This document shows, one piece after another, positions 10,670 to 22,136 of a stretch of 64,000 nt of DNA. The first letter of the stretch is position 1; every line of letters begins with the position of its first letter. This stretch comes from Miscanthus floridulus (lineage: Eukaryota; Streptophyta; Magnoliopsida; Poales; Poaceae). The notes beneath the pieces are model-generated. The model made no database searches and was not told the DNA's origin. It saw only the letters and a list, made by a program, of their open reading frames with translations. The translations under genes were made by a program, and so were the position numbers. Where the stretch lies: the NCBI RefSeq assembly GCF_019320115.1, contig NC_089587.1, positions 81,446,162 through 81,510,161 on the forward strand. The letters are read 5' to 3'.

Positions 10670-12754
10670 GGGACGGGGAAGAGGACGAGGAAGACGATGA
10701 CGTGTACAAGAGGCATGAGGAGCTTGGACCCTCTCAGCTCCATAACGCTCCCTCGACTCATCCTACACCGTCTCTGAAAGCTCTAGTTTGGTTTTGGTGA
10801 ATTGATGAAACCCTAAGTGCTAACCTAGTTTATCAAGTGATCATGAGATAGGTAGCACATTCCAAATGGTGAAGCAAATATAGATCATGATATGATGATG
10901 GTGGTGCCATGATGATGATCAAGCGCTTGGACTTGAAAAGAAGAAAGAGAAAAACAAAAGGCTCAAGGCAAAGGTATAAATGGTAGGAGCCATTTTGTTT
11001 TAATGATCGAGACACTTAGTGAGTGTGATCATATTTAGGATCGATAGCCGTACTATTAAGATGGGTGAAACTCGTATCGAAATGCGGTTATCAAAGTGCC
11101 ACTAGATGCTCTAACTCATTGCATATGTATTTAGGATCTAGTGGAGTGCTAACACCCTTGAAAACGTTTGTAAAAATATGCTAATACATGTGCACAAGGT
11201 GATACACTTGGTGGTTGGCACATTTGAGCAAGGGTTAGGAACTTCACTGACGGACAGTCCGATGGTGCCACCGGCACCCTAGATAGAAAAGATGAAGGTC
11301 ACTGTAAGTGACCGGATGCTGGTCTCTAAAGGACTGGTGCGTCCGATCAGTAGCAGCAGAAGAAGCGCAACGTCGGTCGTCGACCGGACGCTGGCGCTGA
11401 AACGATCGGACGCTGGCTGGCTGCGTTCGGTCACACTAACATGGTCATGCACAGGGGAGTCACTATGTGACCGAACACTGGGTGAGTCCGGTCAAGCATG
11501 ACCGGACATGTCCGATCGTAAAAAGTCGTCTCTGGATGCTTACTAGAAACGACCGAACGCTGGGGTTCAGCGTCCGGTCACTTTGAGCTACAGCGTCTGG
11601 TCATCACTTGACCATTGAGATTGGGCAATCAACATTTGAAGAGAGGGGACACGTGGCACGCATCGTGTGACCGGACACTGAGGTCCAGCGTCCGGTCGAT
11701 ATGACCGGAGCGTCCGGTCACCCCGTGTTGTGCCCAGTGAAGGAATACAACGCCTCTATTTCATGGGGGCTTCTATTTAAGCTCCATAGCCGGCTCAAGC
11801 TCACTCTCTTGGCTATTTATATTGACATAGCAACCTTGTGAGCTTAGCCAAATCTCTCTCACTCATCTCCATCATTGATTCATCATTTTTGTGAGATTGG
11901 GAGAGAATCCAAGTGCATTGCTTGAGTATTTACATCTAGAGGCACTTGGTATTTGTGTTTCGCTGTGGGATTCACTTATTACTCTTAGTGGTTGCCACCA
12001 CCTAGACGGCTTGGAGTAGCGAGGATCGTCGAGTGGAGGGTGGTGATTGTCTCCGGCTCCGATCGTGGTGATTGTGAGGGGTTCTTGACCTTTCCCCGGT
12101 GGAGAGCCAAAAGGTACTCTAGTGGATTACTCGTGGCTTGTGTGATCCTCATCTTGTGTTGGTTGTGTGGCACCCTATCGAGGGTTTGGTATGTGATGCC
12201 AATTAGCGCGTGAACCTCCAAGTGAGTGAATCGCCACAACGAGGAGTAGCTTGCCAGGAAGCAAGTGAACCTCGGTAAAAAATCATTGTGTTCATCATTT
12301 GATTCCGAGGTGATTAGTCTTCATTGGTTTTCATTCTTGTGATTGATTGGCTCCTTCCTCAACATGGCGGTATAAATAAATTGCGCACTCTCATTATATT
12401 ACCGTAAACTAGTTATCAAGCTCTTTAGTGTAGCTAGTTGTGAGAGCTTGTTAGTTTGGTTAGTGTGATTCTTTAGTTAGCTTTTGAGAGCACACTAACT
12501 TAGTGTAGTGTCATAGCTATTGTGGTAGGTGGCTTACTATTTTAATAGGCTAGCGCAACACTTGCTTCGCCTTATAATTGTCTAACTGGTTTGTTAAGTG
12601 TTGTTGTAGAAATTTTTAATAGGCTATTCACCCCTCTCTAGCCATTAGGACCTTTCAGCCTCTAGACACTAGGTGACGCCATTCACGTGACCCTTACACT
12701 CTAGATATGAGCGCTCTCAGTCATAAGGGTAAGGGCAAGAGTAGGAGGCAGTGA
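10670..12754 (+). pseudogene. Coding-like last exon split by a solo LTR (possible C-terminus of a plant-mobile-domain-type TE protein)
   Basis: After an acceptor-like CTACAG at 10664-10669 an acidic frame reads DGEEDEEDDDVYKRHEE up to 10774. The solo LTR then intervenes (10775-12657, with one target copy 12658-12662). The same frame resumes at 12663 and runs through RDPYTLDMSAL and a basic tail HKGKGKSRRQ to a TGA at 12752-12754. Removing the LTR and one target copy restores the frame with a single in-frame TGA in the position of an Arg codon. An acidic stretch followed by a basic GKGK tail resembles C-termini of transposon-borne plant mobile domain proteins, but this is recollection of a style and not a proven match. 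Upstream exons were not found. Confidence 0.4.
10775..12657 (+). mobile_element. Solo LTR, Sirevirus-like (Ty1/copia), copy 1
   Basis: 1883 bp starting TGAAAGCTCTAG and ending GGACCTTTCA, so the ends are the inverse of each other (TGAAAG...CTTTCA) with TG..CA termini. Flanks GTCTC (10770-10774) and GCCTC (12658-12662) match at 4 of 5 bases. A second copy at 40833-42637 shares the whole structure. The interior has a cluster of ACCGGACGCTG and CAGCGTCCGGT words in both orientations (about 11290-11720); palindromic CCGGAC/GTCCGG motifs are a reported property of Sirevirus LTRs. No internal coding region adjoins either copy, so both are solo LTRs left by recombination between the two LTRs. Confidence 0.75.
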
Positions 12755-13362
12755 GGGATGTGGTAGTTGTTAGTATGCACTATTATAGATTTTGTATTTA
12801 CTTTTCTGTAACTATTTGGGACTGTATGGATATTATGGACTATTTGGACTGTGCGGACTGTGCAAGACATATTATGTTGGTTGTGATGTTCATTGTGGTT
12901 GTATTTTACTTCTTGGATGATTAAATGTTTGGAATATATAATGATGTCTCTATTTGTAACTATGGATGCTCCTAAAACAAAGGAAACTCTTGCAAATTTT
13001 TTTCGTGAACCATTAATCATACTACACTGCTAAAAAGGCACAAATATAGTACACAGATTAAATGTAAATTTATTAGAACGTGTATAATCCAAACGTATCG
13101 TACATATGCTTTGTAGATGAATCTAGGATTACCAAGCAACAGTGAACGAATCTATGATTTTCAGATAATAAAAATAGACTTTTCAGATACAAGGACAACA
13201 ACGATTTATCACTTCACTGATATAGTACTGGCATGCAAGGAAGCACAACTCCACTCTATCTCCACCATCTATCTTATGACTGTTTGATCCAAGGGCTGAG
13301 GTGAAGAGACACACGAATCGCTGACATGGCACATTGAGAGGCCTCCATTCCTTCTCTCAACC
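12755..13362. other. AT-rich spacer, no gene recognised
   Basis: Only short ORFs. The right end would be the upstream region of the GRF gene that follows. Confidence 0.4.
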
Positions 13363-13370
13363 TATAAATA
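13363..13370 (+). promoter_or_regulatory. Candidate TATA box of the GRF zinc-finger gene
   Basis: TATAAATA 78 bases upstream of the ATG at 13448, followed by a CA-rich leader. The position is right for a plant core promoter. Confidence 0.5.
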
Positions 13371-13447
13371 ACCACTCACTCCCTCTTATTCACACACACA
13401 ACAAGGAAGAAGAACACTCCTCAGCATTTTCTTTCATTGCAGTACTA

Positions 13448-14055
13448 ATGTCTGAAGGGTTGTCCAGAGGGAGAGGAAAGGGGAAGGGAACTACCATTAC
13501 GTGGGAGGGTCCTCTTGGTCCTGATTTCTTTGAGGAAGCTGTTTATGAGAGGTTCCCAATTGAGAGCAACAGTGATTTCACCAAAGAGGCACCACTGAGA
13601 GGATACGATGAAAGAAAAGAAGAGTGGCCAAAATGCATGCATGGTGAGGACTGCCTAGTGCAGATGTTCACCGAGGGAATAGATGGAGGTCGTCGTTTCT
13701 TCAAATGCCTACAAGCATGGGTAATTGCTATTACTATTTGTTTCTTCAATATGTTCCTCTTCTATATAACGTACATGACATACTTATTGTAGTCTTCCTT
13801 GGCCAAAAAAACTGTGGGTTCACTAGGTGGGTCGATCATCGACCTATTTATCTGCATGCGGAGTACATCTACTACCTACAGGACTGTATCTTCGATCTAG
13901 AAAGGGAAGCTAGCAGCAGTTACAAGGACGACGGACATGACGACAACAACAGTGGTGCTGATTCACAGGAGACACTCTGCAATGATCCATATTGCACCTG
14001 CCCTAACCACAAAAACAAGGGTCTCCCCTGTCACCCCCGCCACCACCACCAATAA
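13448..14055 (+). pseudogene. Small GRF-type zinc-finger protein gene with a 1-base frameshift
   Basis: Exon 1 (13448..13720) encodes MSEGLSRGRGKGKG, WEGPLGPDFFEEAVYERFP, and CMHGEDCLVQMFTEG with GGRRFFKCLQAW. Exon 2 (13793..14055) encodes CGFTRWVDHRPIYLH and YIYYLQDCIFDLEREASS, then an acidic, Cys/His-rich tail (CNDPYCTCPNH) and a stop. The intron has GTAATT and TTGTAG borders. The Cys/His spacing plus GR.FF.C and CGFTRW is the GRF zinc finger, a nucleic-acid-binding fold found in many short grass proteins of unknown role. The two exons join in the wrong frame by one base. The A7 run at 13805-13811 would give the expected KKNCGF if it were A8, so this is a decayed copy or a base-calling error. 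Its 3' end faces that of a second GRF-like gene. Confidence 0.65.
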
Positions 14056-14642
14056 CAACAACAATGGGAGGCTACTATGGAGAAGGTGCAACATAATTTG
14101 CTATGTGGCCACACTACAAGGATGACTTTATCTTATTCACATGCCACATCTATGTGTTTGTTGTTTGATTTAATTACCTAAGGCATGTTAGGTTTAGTCG
14201 AAGAAAACTCTGTACCCAGGTTCGGTACATGTTCTCACATGCCATTTCATTTGTTTTATGTGTTGAATTATATAATGTCGTACGTCGTTAGATTTTATTT
14301 GTAGAACGTGTTCACATTTCAATACGTCCATAACATTAAGCAGAATATTGAGACCATAAATAATGAAAACAACCACATAATAAAAAGTTCAATACTATGA
14401 CACATTAAATAATATAATAATACTAGAAGTATGTGCCGATAGTAGACATAGGGGCAAATGCACTTCTAAATCCTCAGTCTGAAACATACTGAGTAAGCAA
14501 CTCATTATCCAAATACCAGTCCTCTACAACAACCCTGTTGTTGTGGCTAGGCTCACCTATGTTGCTCTGACCTACCTGTCACCTGTAGTAAGCGGCCTCC
14601 GCTTCATCTGCGGCCGCTGCGGTCTGAATGAAGAACGCGTCA

Positions 14643-14849
14643 TCCTCCTCCTCCACCTGTAAGCCCACCTTTGCTAGATCGATGAGCTCGCTTAGTCTGC
14701 CAGTGTCTTCCTCAGCCTTCTTCACCTGCAACCCTGTCTCTACTAGAGTGATGAGCTCGCTCAGTCTGTCAGTATCATCCTCAGTCTCCTACACCTGCAA
14801 GCCTGCCTCTGCTAGAGCAATAAGCTCACTCGGTCTGCCAGTGTCGTCC
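14643..14849 (-). repeat. Three 69-bp tandem units (23-residue repeat) in the tail of the second GRF-like gene
   Basis: On the minus strand the frame reads three times through (E)DDTGR.SELI.L...GLQV, each unit exactly 23 codons. The units differ at several positions, and one has TAG after GLQV. The pattern of Leu/Ile spacing suggests a helical or coiled repeat. Confidence 0.7.
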
Positions 14850-14854
14850 TCATC

Positions 14855-15318
14855 TATCGATGGGGAACCCTATGGGCCCCCATAGACCATACTGCAGGGA
14901 GGTAGGCCTTGGTAACAAGGCCTACAGCCTAATTGCCAAGAAGAACGTGGAACAAAGCAACGTCCAAAACCGAAACTCCAACTCAAACTATACAAGGAAA
15001 GGCGCCCGAAGCGTAGCTTAGGACTCTGACCTTGTACCCGAATAGGACACAAACAACGCCTCTCAGTGCCTGGACTATAAAGGGCTAGTGAGGGTACCCA
15101 TTGTAAGAGGAGAACGCATACTCGATACTCAAAGCAATACAACGCAAACAGGCTAACGCCAAAACTGGACATAAGGTTATTACTCGACCAAGTCGAGGGC
15201 CTGAACTAGTATAAATCGTGAGTCTCTTTGCGTAACCGCCGAATTCTGCTATTCGCCGAAGCCCAAACAACTATCCCAGGTACCCCTGTGGTAGGCTATC
15301 GGTGGTAAAACATTGACA
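14855..15318 (+). repeat. 5' LTR of the Tat-type element
   Basis: 464 bp, paired with 26825-27289. The first dinucleotide is TA instead of TG (a G-to-A change). It ends GACA. Confidence 0.9.
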
Positions 15319-15320
15319 GC

Positions 15321-15338
15321 TGGCGCGCTAGGTAGGGG
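15321..15338 (+). promoter_or_regulatory. Primer binding site of the Tat-type element
   Basis: TGGCGCGCTAGGTAGGGG, two bases after the 5' LTR. It matches the TGGCGCGCCAGGTAGGGG type of site seen in grass Tat elements with one change. Confidence 0.75.
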
Positions 15339-15385
15339 CTTTCAACAAATTTTTTCTCGAGAGTTCGGCGGACCTCAACCTCAAG

Positions 15386-17280
15386 ATGACCTTTTTGGCG
15401 GGAACAACCTTTGTCTTCGGATCCTGGATCTGCAAGGCTAACGACGACGGCAAGCTTCATACCCATCTCCGAGAAGAAAAAGAATTCGATGACAAAGTTC
15501 AATACAAACTCGCCAAGAAGATGACGAAACTCTCAACTTCAGATACAACTCGGAATAAGGAAGAAAGCGGATACGAAACCGACTCTGAAAAAGAGATACA
15601 ATCCGATTTCAAGACAATCTTCACGGCACAAGAGCCAAGCCTAATTGGACTCAGAGACACAACAATGATCACGAAGGGATACGATCCGTACAACTCAAAG
15701 AAGAACTTGGGAACTTATGGACTGCGCAACGCGGCATCAGTCTATCAACACTTTACCCAAAACAAGATGAACTCAGCAAGAAGAATACTCCTGGAGGGAG
15801 CACAAGAAGGGATGATCATGATAGTGACCCCGCAAGATTGTGTGGTGCATTGGCCAGGTTCTTTCACCTCAAGCAAAATCCAGACTGGCACGTGCGTTGA
15901 AGAACTACCTTATCAAGAGGGAAAAGAACTTGGATCCAGTTCAGAAGCTACAGACAACTCAACCAAACGAAGGATGGAATACCATACAAGAAGAGCTCGG
16001 AAGAGGTATACTGTATACATGGCGGAACAGTTAGAACAACCTTTGGAACCACCATAGATACCAGATATAAAATCTTCAGATGAATCAGAAGGCAACATCT
16101 CACCAGATGAGAAAAGCGACAGCAACGAAAATGATGAGCAAAGACTAGCAAGGCTAAAGAAGAATAAATTGAAAGCTAGAAGGAGGAATCGGGCTAAACA
16201 AAGGAAGCAAGTCTAGAATAAATACAAAGCGAAGCTAACGGAATACAACAGAAAGAAGGCGGAAAAAGAAGCCACAAAAAATACAAAAAGGGAAAGAATT
16301 GAAGAATTAACAAAGGAGTTGTACACCCTCACGAATAACAGGAAAGCAAAGGAAGACCAGAAGAAAGAAGTCGGGGGATCAGAAAAAACAACCCGGCGAA
16401 GAAATTCCATAGGAGCCACAAAGGGAGCAACCACCCAAAAAATTGAATTTTCAAAGGATAGGACCAGTAGAAAGTGCTGATATCAATGGAAGGAAGGAAC
16501 ACTACTCAAAGCAACAAGAAAGAGACAAACCAGAATTGAGCCAACGCTACCAAGAAATATCAAGAAGATTTGACAAAGAAGATGACTACGGAGAGTCTGA
16601 GTTAAAAGAAGACAAGTCTTATTACAGAAGGGCAAGATCGCTAGATTACGGAAGAACGGAACCATACGACAGATTCCCTTGTTTCACAGGAAGACTACAA
16701 ACTTTAAAGCTACCGCACAAGTTTAAACCAGCAAATCATTCCAAGTATGATGGCAAAGTCGAACCAAGACAATGGCTAAGGGTTTACTCCTAATTTATTG
16801 AATTAGCTGGACGAGACGACGACATCAAGGCTCTATTCTTCCCAATGGCCCTCAAAGCAATGCCGCTACAATGGTTTGACAAATTGAGGCCAAGATCAAT
16901 CAGGTATTGGGAAGACTTGCAAGAAGCTTTCTACAACAACTTCGCAGGCATTATTACCCATCCAATGACTGCAGCCGAATTGAAAGGAGTAAAGCAAAGG
17001 AGAGAAGAAACTCTAAGGGAATACTATAGAAGATTTGGAGAATTCAGGGCTCAAGTCCACGACATTACTGATAGGGAGGTGATAGAGGCCTTTGCAGAAG
17101 GAATCTGGGCAAACTAGCAATACAAGGACTATTTCAATGAGAACCCAAGAACAAATGAAGACTTCAAGAGGGTTGTTGAGAAGCTAATTTCATCAGAAGA
17201 AAGAACTCGGCATAGATTTGCTAGGGACAACCCAGAGAATAGAAGACCCAATTACAGATAACAAGACAAAAGACCAAGGC
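15386..17280 (+). pseudogene. Degenerate gag of the Tat-type element
   Basis: 15386..16057 encodes a charged N-terminal region. It is followed by very Lys/Arg/Glu-rich coiled-coil-like sequence (16060-16440) with TAG codons and a frame change. The gag core is at 16443..17117: FKPANHSKYDGKVEPRQWL, ALKAMPLQWFDKL, and the helix motif REETLREYYRRFGEFRAQV. Stops interrupt it at 16791 (TAA, where CAA is expected), 17115 (TAG) and 17260 (TAA). No intact CCHC knuckle was seen; after 17330 an Asn-rich run and NMPCHIHLGARHKLVEC replace it. The product would form the virus-like particle. Confidence 0.75.
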
Positions 17281-17288
17281 AGGACAAT

Positions 17289-18449
17289 ATGGTGGCAACC
17301 ATAGACAACAAAAGAAGATATAATGACAATGACAATGATAGCAATGGTAGCAATCACAATGGCAACTACAACAATAGCAACAACCGTAACAACAACGGTT
17401 ACAATAGTAATAGCAACTATCAAAGTAACAACTACCGAGGAAGAGCGCTGGAAAACATAGAAAACATGCCATGTCACATACACCTAGGGGCTAGACACAA
17501 GTTAGTTGAATGCAGCACTTTTCAGCGGCAATTCATGAAGAGAGAAAACATGAATCAAAACAACTCGAAGCCAAAGCAAGAAGAATCCAAGAAGGAGGAA
17601 AAGAGAGCTGAAGGAGATTATCAAGAACCCCAATGCCAATTAGCGGTGATATTTTCAGGTGTTCCTAACACACGAAGCAAAAGACAAGAGAAACTAGCTC
17701 ACAGAGCCATCATGGCAGCTAAACCAACCATCCCAAGATATCTAGATTGGTCAGAGTACCCCATCCACTTCACAAGAGAAGACCAATGGACCAGTGCAGC
17801 AAACGCAGGATGCTACCCGCTGGTACTGGGTCCGACTATCGTAGGAGTAGTAGTAACTAAAGTACTCATCGATGGAGGAGCCGGGCTTAACATAATTTTC
17901 GCAGATACTCTCAAAAGGATGAATCTGGATTGTGAAGGTCTAATGACACCCACAAGCACACCATTCTACGGAATAGTACCCGGTAGAGCAGCTATACCCC
18001 TCGGACAGATAACCCTACCCATCACCTTTGGCACACCAGACAAATATCGGACAGAATTCATCAAATTCGAAGTTGCAAACTTTGAATCATGCTACCACGC
18101 AATACTTGGGAGACCAGCTTTAACAAAATACATGGTAGTACCACATTATCCATACCTACTGCTCAAGATGCCAACAATAAAGGGCGTATTATCATTGAAA
18201 GGAGATCTAAAGAAAGCACATGATTGCGACGTACAAGCAGTACAAATATTCGAAAGATTACAAGATATAAAGAAAGGAAAGGAGATTGCAATACTGGCCA
18301 ACGAAATGAACCCAGATGAGATTAAGATACTGGCTAAGAAGCCAAGCAACTTCGCACCACCAAAAGAAGCTGCTACCAAGACTGTTGACCTACTGACTGG
18401 TGATCCGGAGAAGACGACAATCATCAGTGCAAATCTCGACCCCAAATAG
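17289..18449 (+). pseudogene. Tat-type element: Asn-rich gag end and aspartic protease domain
   Basis: A 386-codon open stretch. It starts with an Asn/Asp/Gly low-complexity run (17310-17440), then has the protease site VLIDGGAGLNIIFADTL (D-G-G where D-S/T-G is usual; Tat proteases often have DGG or DGS) and the flap-like NFESCYHAILGRPAL near 18080-18125. It ends at a TAG where the frame otherwise continues into reverse transcriptase (ALTNFFWDNKDIFAW). Confidence 0.8.
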
Positions 18450-20306
18450 AAACTCGCGCTCACCAACTTTTTTTGGGACAACAAAGATATTTTTGCTTGG
18501 AAGCCAGCAGACATGCCAGGGGTCCCAAGGGAGTTGGCTGAGCACATAATTGATGTGAACAAAGGGTCCAAACCTGTTAAGCAGAAGTTACGAAGATTCG
18601 CTCCAGACAGAAAAGCAGCAATCAAAAAAGAGATCACCAAGCTCATGGCAGCAGGATTCATCAGAGAAATAATCAACCCGGATTGGCTTGCCAACCCGGT
18701 CCTAGTAGAGAAGAAGAATTCAAAAGAATGGCGCATGTGCATCGACTACATAGACCTCAACAAATATTGCTCAAAAGATCTATATGTCCCACCAAGGATT
18801 GATCAAATCATCGACTCGATAATAGGATCAACTCTGTTATCCTTTCTAGATTGCTATTCAGGCTATCATCAAATATCCTTAAGAGAAGAAGACCAAAGCA
18901 AGACTTCGTTCATTACACCCTTTGGGGCATATTGCTATAAATCAATGCCTTTTGGGCTAAAAAATGCAGGGGCAACATATCAAAGAGCAATTCAAACTTG
19001 CTTGGGGAGTCAAGTCGGAAGAAATGCAGAAGCATACATTGATGATGTAGTAATCAAAACAAAAGAACCCAGATCATTGATAGAAGACCTCGATGAGACT
19101 TTCAAGAATCTAAAAGCATGGCAGTGGAAGCTAAACCCCACAAAGTGTGTTTTTGGGGTACCATCAGGACAACTACTCAAGTTTCTAGTCAGTAACCGAG
19201 GAATTGAAGCAAGTACAAAGCAGGTTAAAGTCATCATGGATATGAAACCTCCAAAGAAAGTTAAAAACATACAGAAGCTTACAGGATGCATGGCAGCACT
19301 CAACAGATTCATCTCCTGACTAGGAGAGAAAGGGCTACCTTTCTTCAAATTATTGAAAAAGGCAGGAAATTTTAAATGTACAGAAGAGATAGAAGAAGCA
19401 TTCCAAAAGTTAAAAGAATACTTGGCATCATCACCAGTAATGACACCACCAAAAGACAAAAAGGACATGATGCTATACATTACAACAACCAAGAACGTTG
19501 TCAGCACAACAATTATGGTTGAGAGAGAAGAACCCGGACACATATACAAAATGCAAAGACCAGTCTATTACATAAGTGAAGTACTAATAGAATCAAAAGT
19601 GAGATACCCACATGTGCAAAAACTACTTTATGCAGTGTTGATATCATCAAGAAAGCTGAGATATTATTTCCATGAACACATGATTATAGTGGTAACTAAT
19701 TTTCCACTTCAAGACATTCTACACAACAAAGATGCAATAGGTCGGATATCAAAATAGGCAGTAGAACTCGGTGCTCTCAACCTAGACTTCAAACCAAGAA
19801 CAGCAATCAAATCTCAAGCATTATCCGACTTCATTTCTGAATAGACAAAAATCAGTCAAAAAGAACCCGAACCAATACTTGATCATTGGAAAATGTATTT
19901 TGACGGTTCCCTAAAGTTAGGAGGAGCTAGAGCAGGAGTACTATTCATATCACCAGAAGAGAGACAGTTAAAATATGTGCTACAAATACTTTGGCAGGCA
20001 ACTAACAATGAGGCAGAATACGAAGCATTAATACACGGTCTAAGAGTTGCAAGCTCGCTTGGGATCAAAAGACTACTTGTCTACGGTGATTCAGCTGTAG
20101 TAATCAATCAAGTCAACAAGGATTGGGATTGTACAAAAGATAACATGGATGCATACTGTGCAGAAGTCAGAAAATTGGAGAAAATTTTCCAAGGACTCAA
20201 AATCCATCATGTATTAAGAGATTCCAACGTTGTAGCAGATGTGCTAGCCAAATTAGGATCAGTAGAGCAAAAATACCACCCAGTATATTTGTGGAAGAAC
20301 TCATAG
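18450..20306 (+). pseudogene. Tat-type element: reverse transcriptase and RNase H domains
   Basis: Reverse transcriptase at 18513..19319 has IREIINPDWLANPVLVEKK, WRMCIDYIDLN, LDCYSGYHQI and the catalytic YIDD (19034-19045). The connection domain and first RNase H remnant follow at 19353..19757. A second RNase H-like domain follows at 19893..20260, with MYFDGSLKLGGARAG, NNEAEYEALIHGL, YGDSAVVINQV and the last acidic residue in VVADVLAKL. Two RNase H domains are characteristic of Tat. Stops at 19318 (TGA), 19756 (TAG) and 19843 (TAG) replace expected Arg or Trp codons. Confidence 0.85.
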
Positions 20307-21664
20307 CCCCATCCATCAAACAACTCGAAAACACAGAAAAAGAGAAGGAGACAACAGATCCAATGGAAATAGATCAAGCAGAAGAACCAGACCAGTCAAG
20401 ACAAATCATGGTCATACAAAGTGATTGGAGACAAACATGCATTGATTTTATCAAAGAGAAGAAACTACCCGAAGATAAAGCAGAAGCAACTCAGGTTGTA
20501 CGAAGAAGCAAAAACTACATTCTGGTGGGGGATAAACTATACAAAAGAGCAGCATCATCAGGAGTACTGCTTAAATGTGTTTCGACAGATAAAGGAAAGG
20601 AAATCTTGGACGAAATCCACTCAGGATGCTATGGAAATCATGCTTCCTCTAGGACACTAGTTGGCAAAGCATTCAAAATCGGTTTCTATTGGCCAACAGC
20701 ACTCAAAGATGCAGAAGAGCTCGTCAGAACATGCAAGAATTGCCAAATGTTTGCTAGGCAATCACATGTGCCGGCTCACAACTTAATATGCATACCGCCG
20801 GCTTGGCTATTCTCATGCTGGGGGCTGGATCAAGTCGGACCACTCAAAAAAGCAAAAGGAGGCTTCGAATACATATTTGTGGCAATCAACAAATTTACAA
20901 AGTGGATTGAATACAAACCTTTGATCAAATACATTGTAGAAAAGGCAGTAGAATTCATACAAGACATCATGCATAGGTTCGACATGCCCAACAGAATAAT
21001 CACAGATCTTGGTTCACCATTTACAGCAAGAGAATTCCAATACTGGGCAAGAGATTGTGGGATAGAAATCAACTTTGCATTAGTAGCACACCCACAGGCC
21101 AATGGACAAGTCGAAAGAGCAAATGGACTCATATTACAAGGTTTAAAACCAAGATTATATGAAGATTTGAAAGATTATGGTGGAAAATGAATCGACGAAT
21201 TACCAAAAGTAGTATGGGGTCTAAGAACCTAGATCAGTAGAGCAACTGGATACTCACCGTTCTTTCTGGTCTACGGATCAGAGGCAGTACTACCAGCCGA
21301 CTTAATATGCCTATCTCCAAGAATAGAACAATATGAAGAAGGCGAAGCAGAAGAAACAAGGCGGTTAGAAATTGATTCAATAGAAGAAATAAGAGACAGT
21401 GCAATCATACAAAATGCAAGATGTCAGCAAGGGTTACGAAGACATTTTGACAAAAGTACTCAACCCCGATCACTAAAGCCAGGGGACTTAGTACTACGAC
21501 TAATCCAGAAGAAAGATGGACGACACAAACTACTTAGTCCATGGGAAGGACCCTTCATCATGAAGACAGCAACAGGACCTAGCACATACGAGTTGATGAC
21601 TCTAGATGAAATACCTATAAAGAACACTTGGCATATTAGCCAGCTCAAAAGATTCTACAATTAA
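20291..21664 (+). pseudogene. Tat-type element: integrase
   Basis: The zinc-binding HHCC region includes H...H and CKNCQMFARQSH. The catalytic core has GLDQVGPL, IITDLGSPF and HPQANGQVERANG (D, D, E). A TGA at 21188 and a TAG at 21230 interrupt the frame, which then continues through ATGYSPFFLVYGSEAVLPADL and the C-terminal GPFIMKTATGPSTYEL to HISQLKRFYN and a stop near 21664. ITDLG replaces the usual ITDNG. No chromodomain, as expected outside chromoviruses. Confidence 0.85.
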
Positions 21665-21737
21665 GTACAACAGATTGTACTCAAGTTTCAAGAGAAATAA
21701 AACAGAGATTATTCAAGAAGAATAGCTTCAAATATGA

Positions 21738-22136
21738 GCCCTGTCCAACGAACAGAACCAACCCGTAATCAGGTTGGGGAAAAAGGGGCTTCCCTGTTAA
21801 CAGCCAACCTAGAAACGGTTGCGCTACACGGGCAATCTTGTCACTCAACCATATGGAGATGGTTTGGCTGACGACCAACGGCCAAATAGCTTCTTGGGTA
21901 AGGAGACCCAAGCTAGCATTTGTCACTCTACCATAAAGAGATGGTACAACTGATAGCCCTGTCCAACGGACAGAACCAACCCGTAATTAGGTTGGGGAAA
22001 AAGGGGCAGTCCTACAAACAGCTCAACCCAAAAACGGTTGTTGCTATACGAGCGCAATCGCTTACCCCAAGAGCTGGTACGATTGCTTACTTACCCTGCA
22101 AATAGCTAACCCAGAAACAGTTGTGCTATACGGGTT
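21738..22136 (+). repeat. Two 216-bp direct repeats after integrase
   Basis: AGCCCTGTCCAACG occurs at about 21738 and 21954. Each is followed by ACCCGTAAT.AGGTTGGGG and a stretch with GAAACGGTTG; the second copy runs into the 70-bp array. The last portion (CTTACCCCAAGAG.TGGTACGA) already resembles the array unit, so the array probably grew out of this sequence. Confidence 0.7.

Noticed and set aside
15386..21664. Treating the Tat coding region as a functional retrotransposon
   Set aside because: Stops at 16791, 17115, 18447, 19318, 19756, 21188 and other places, and a gag frame change.
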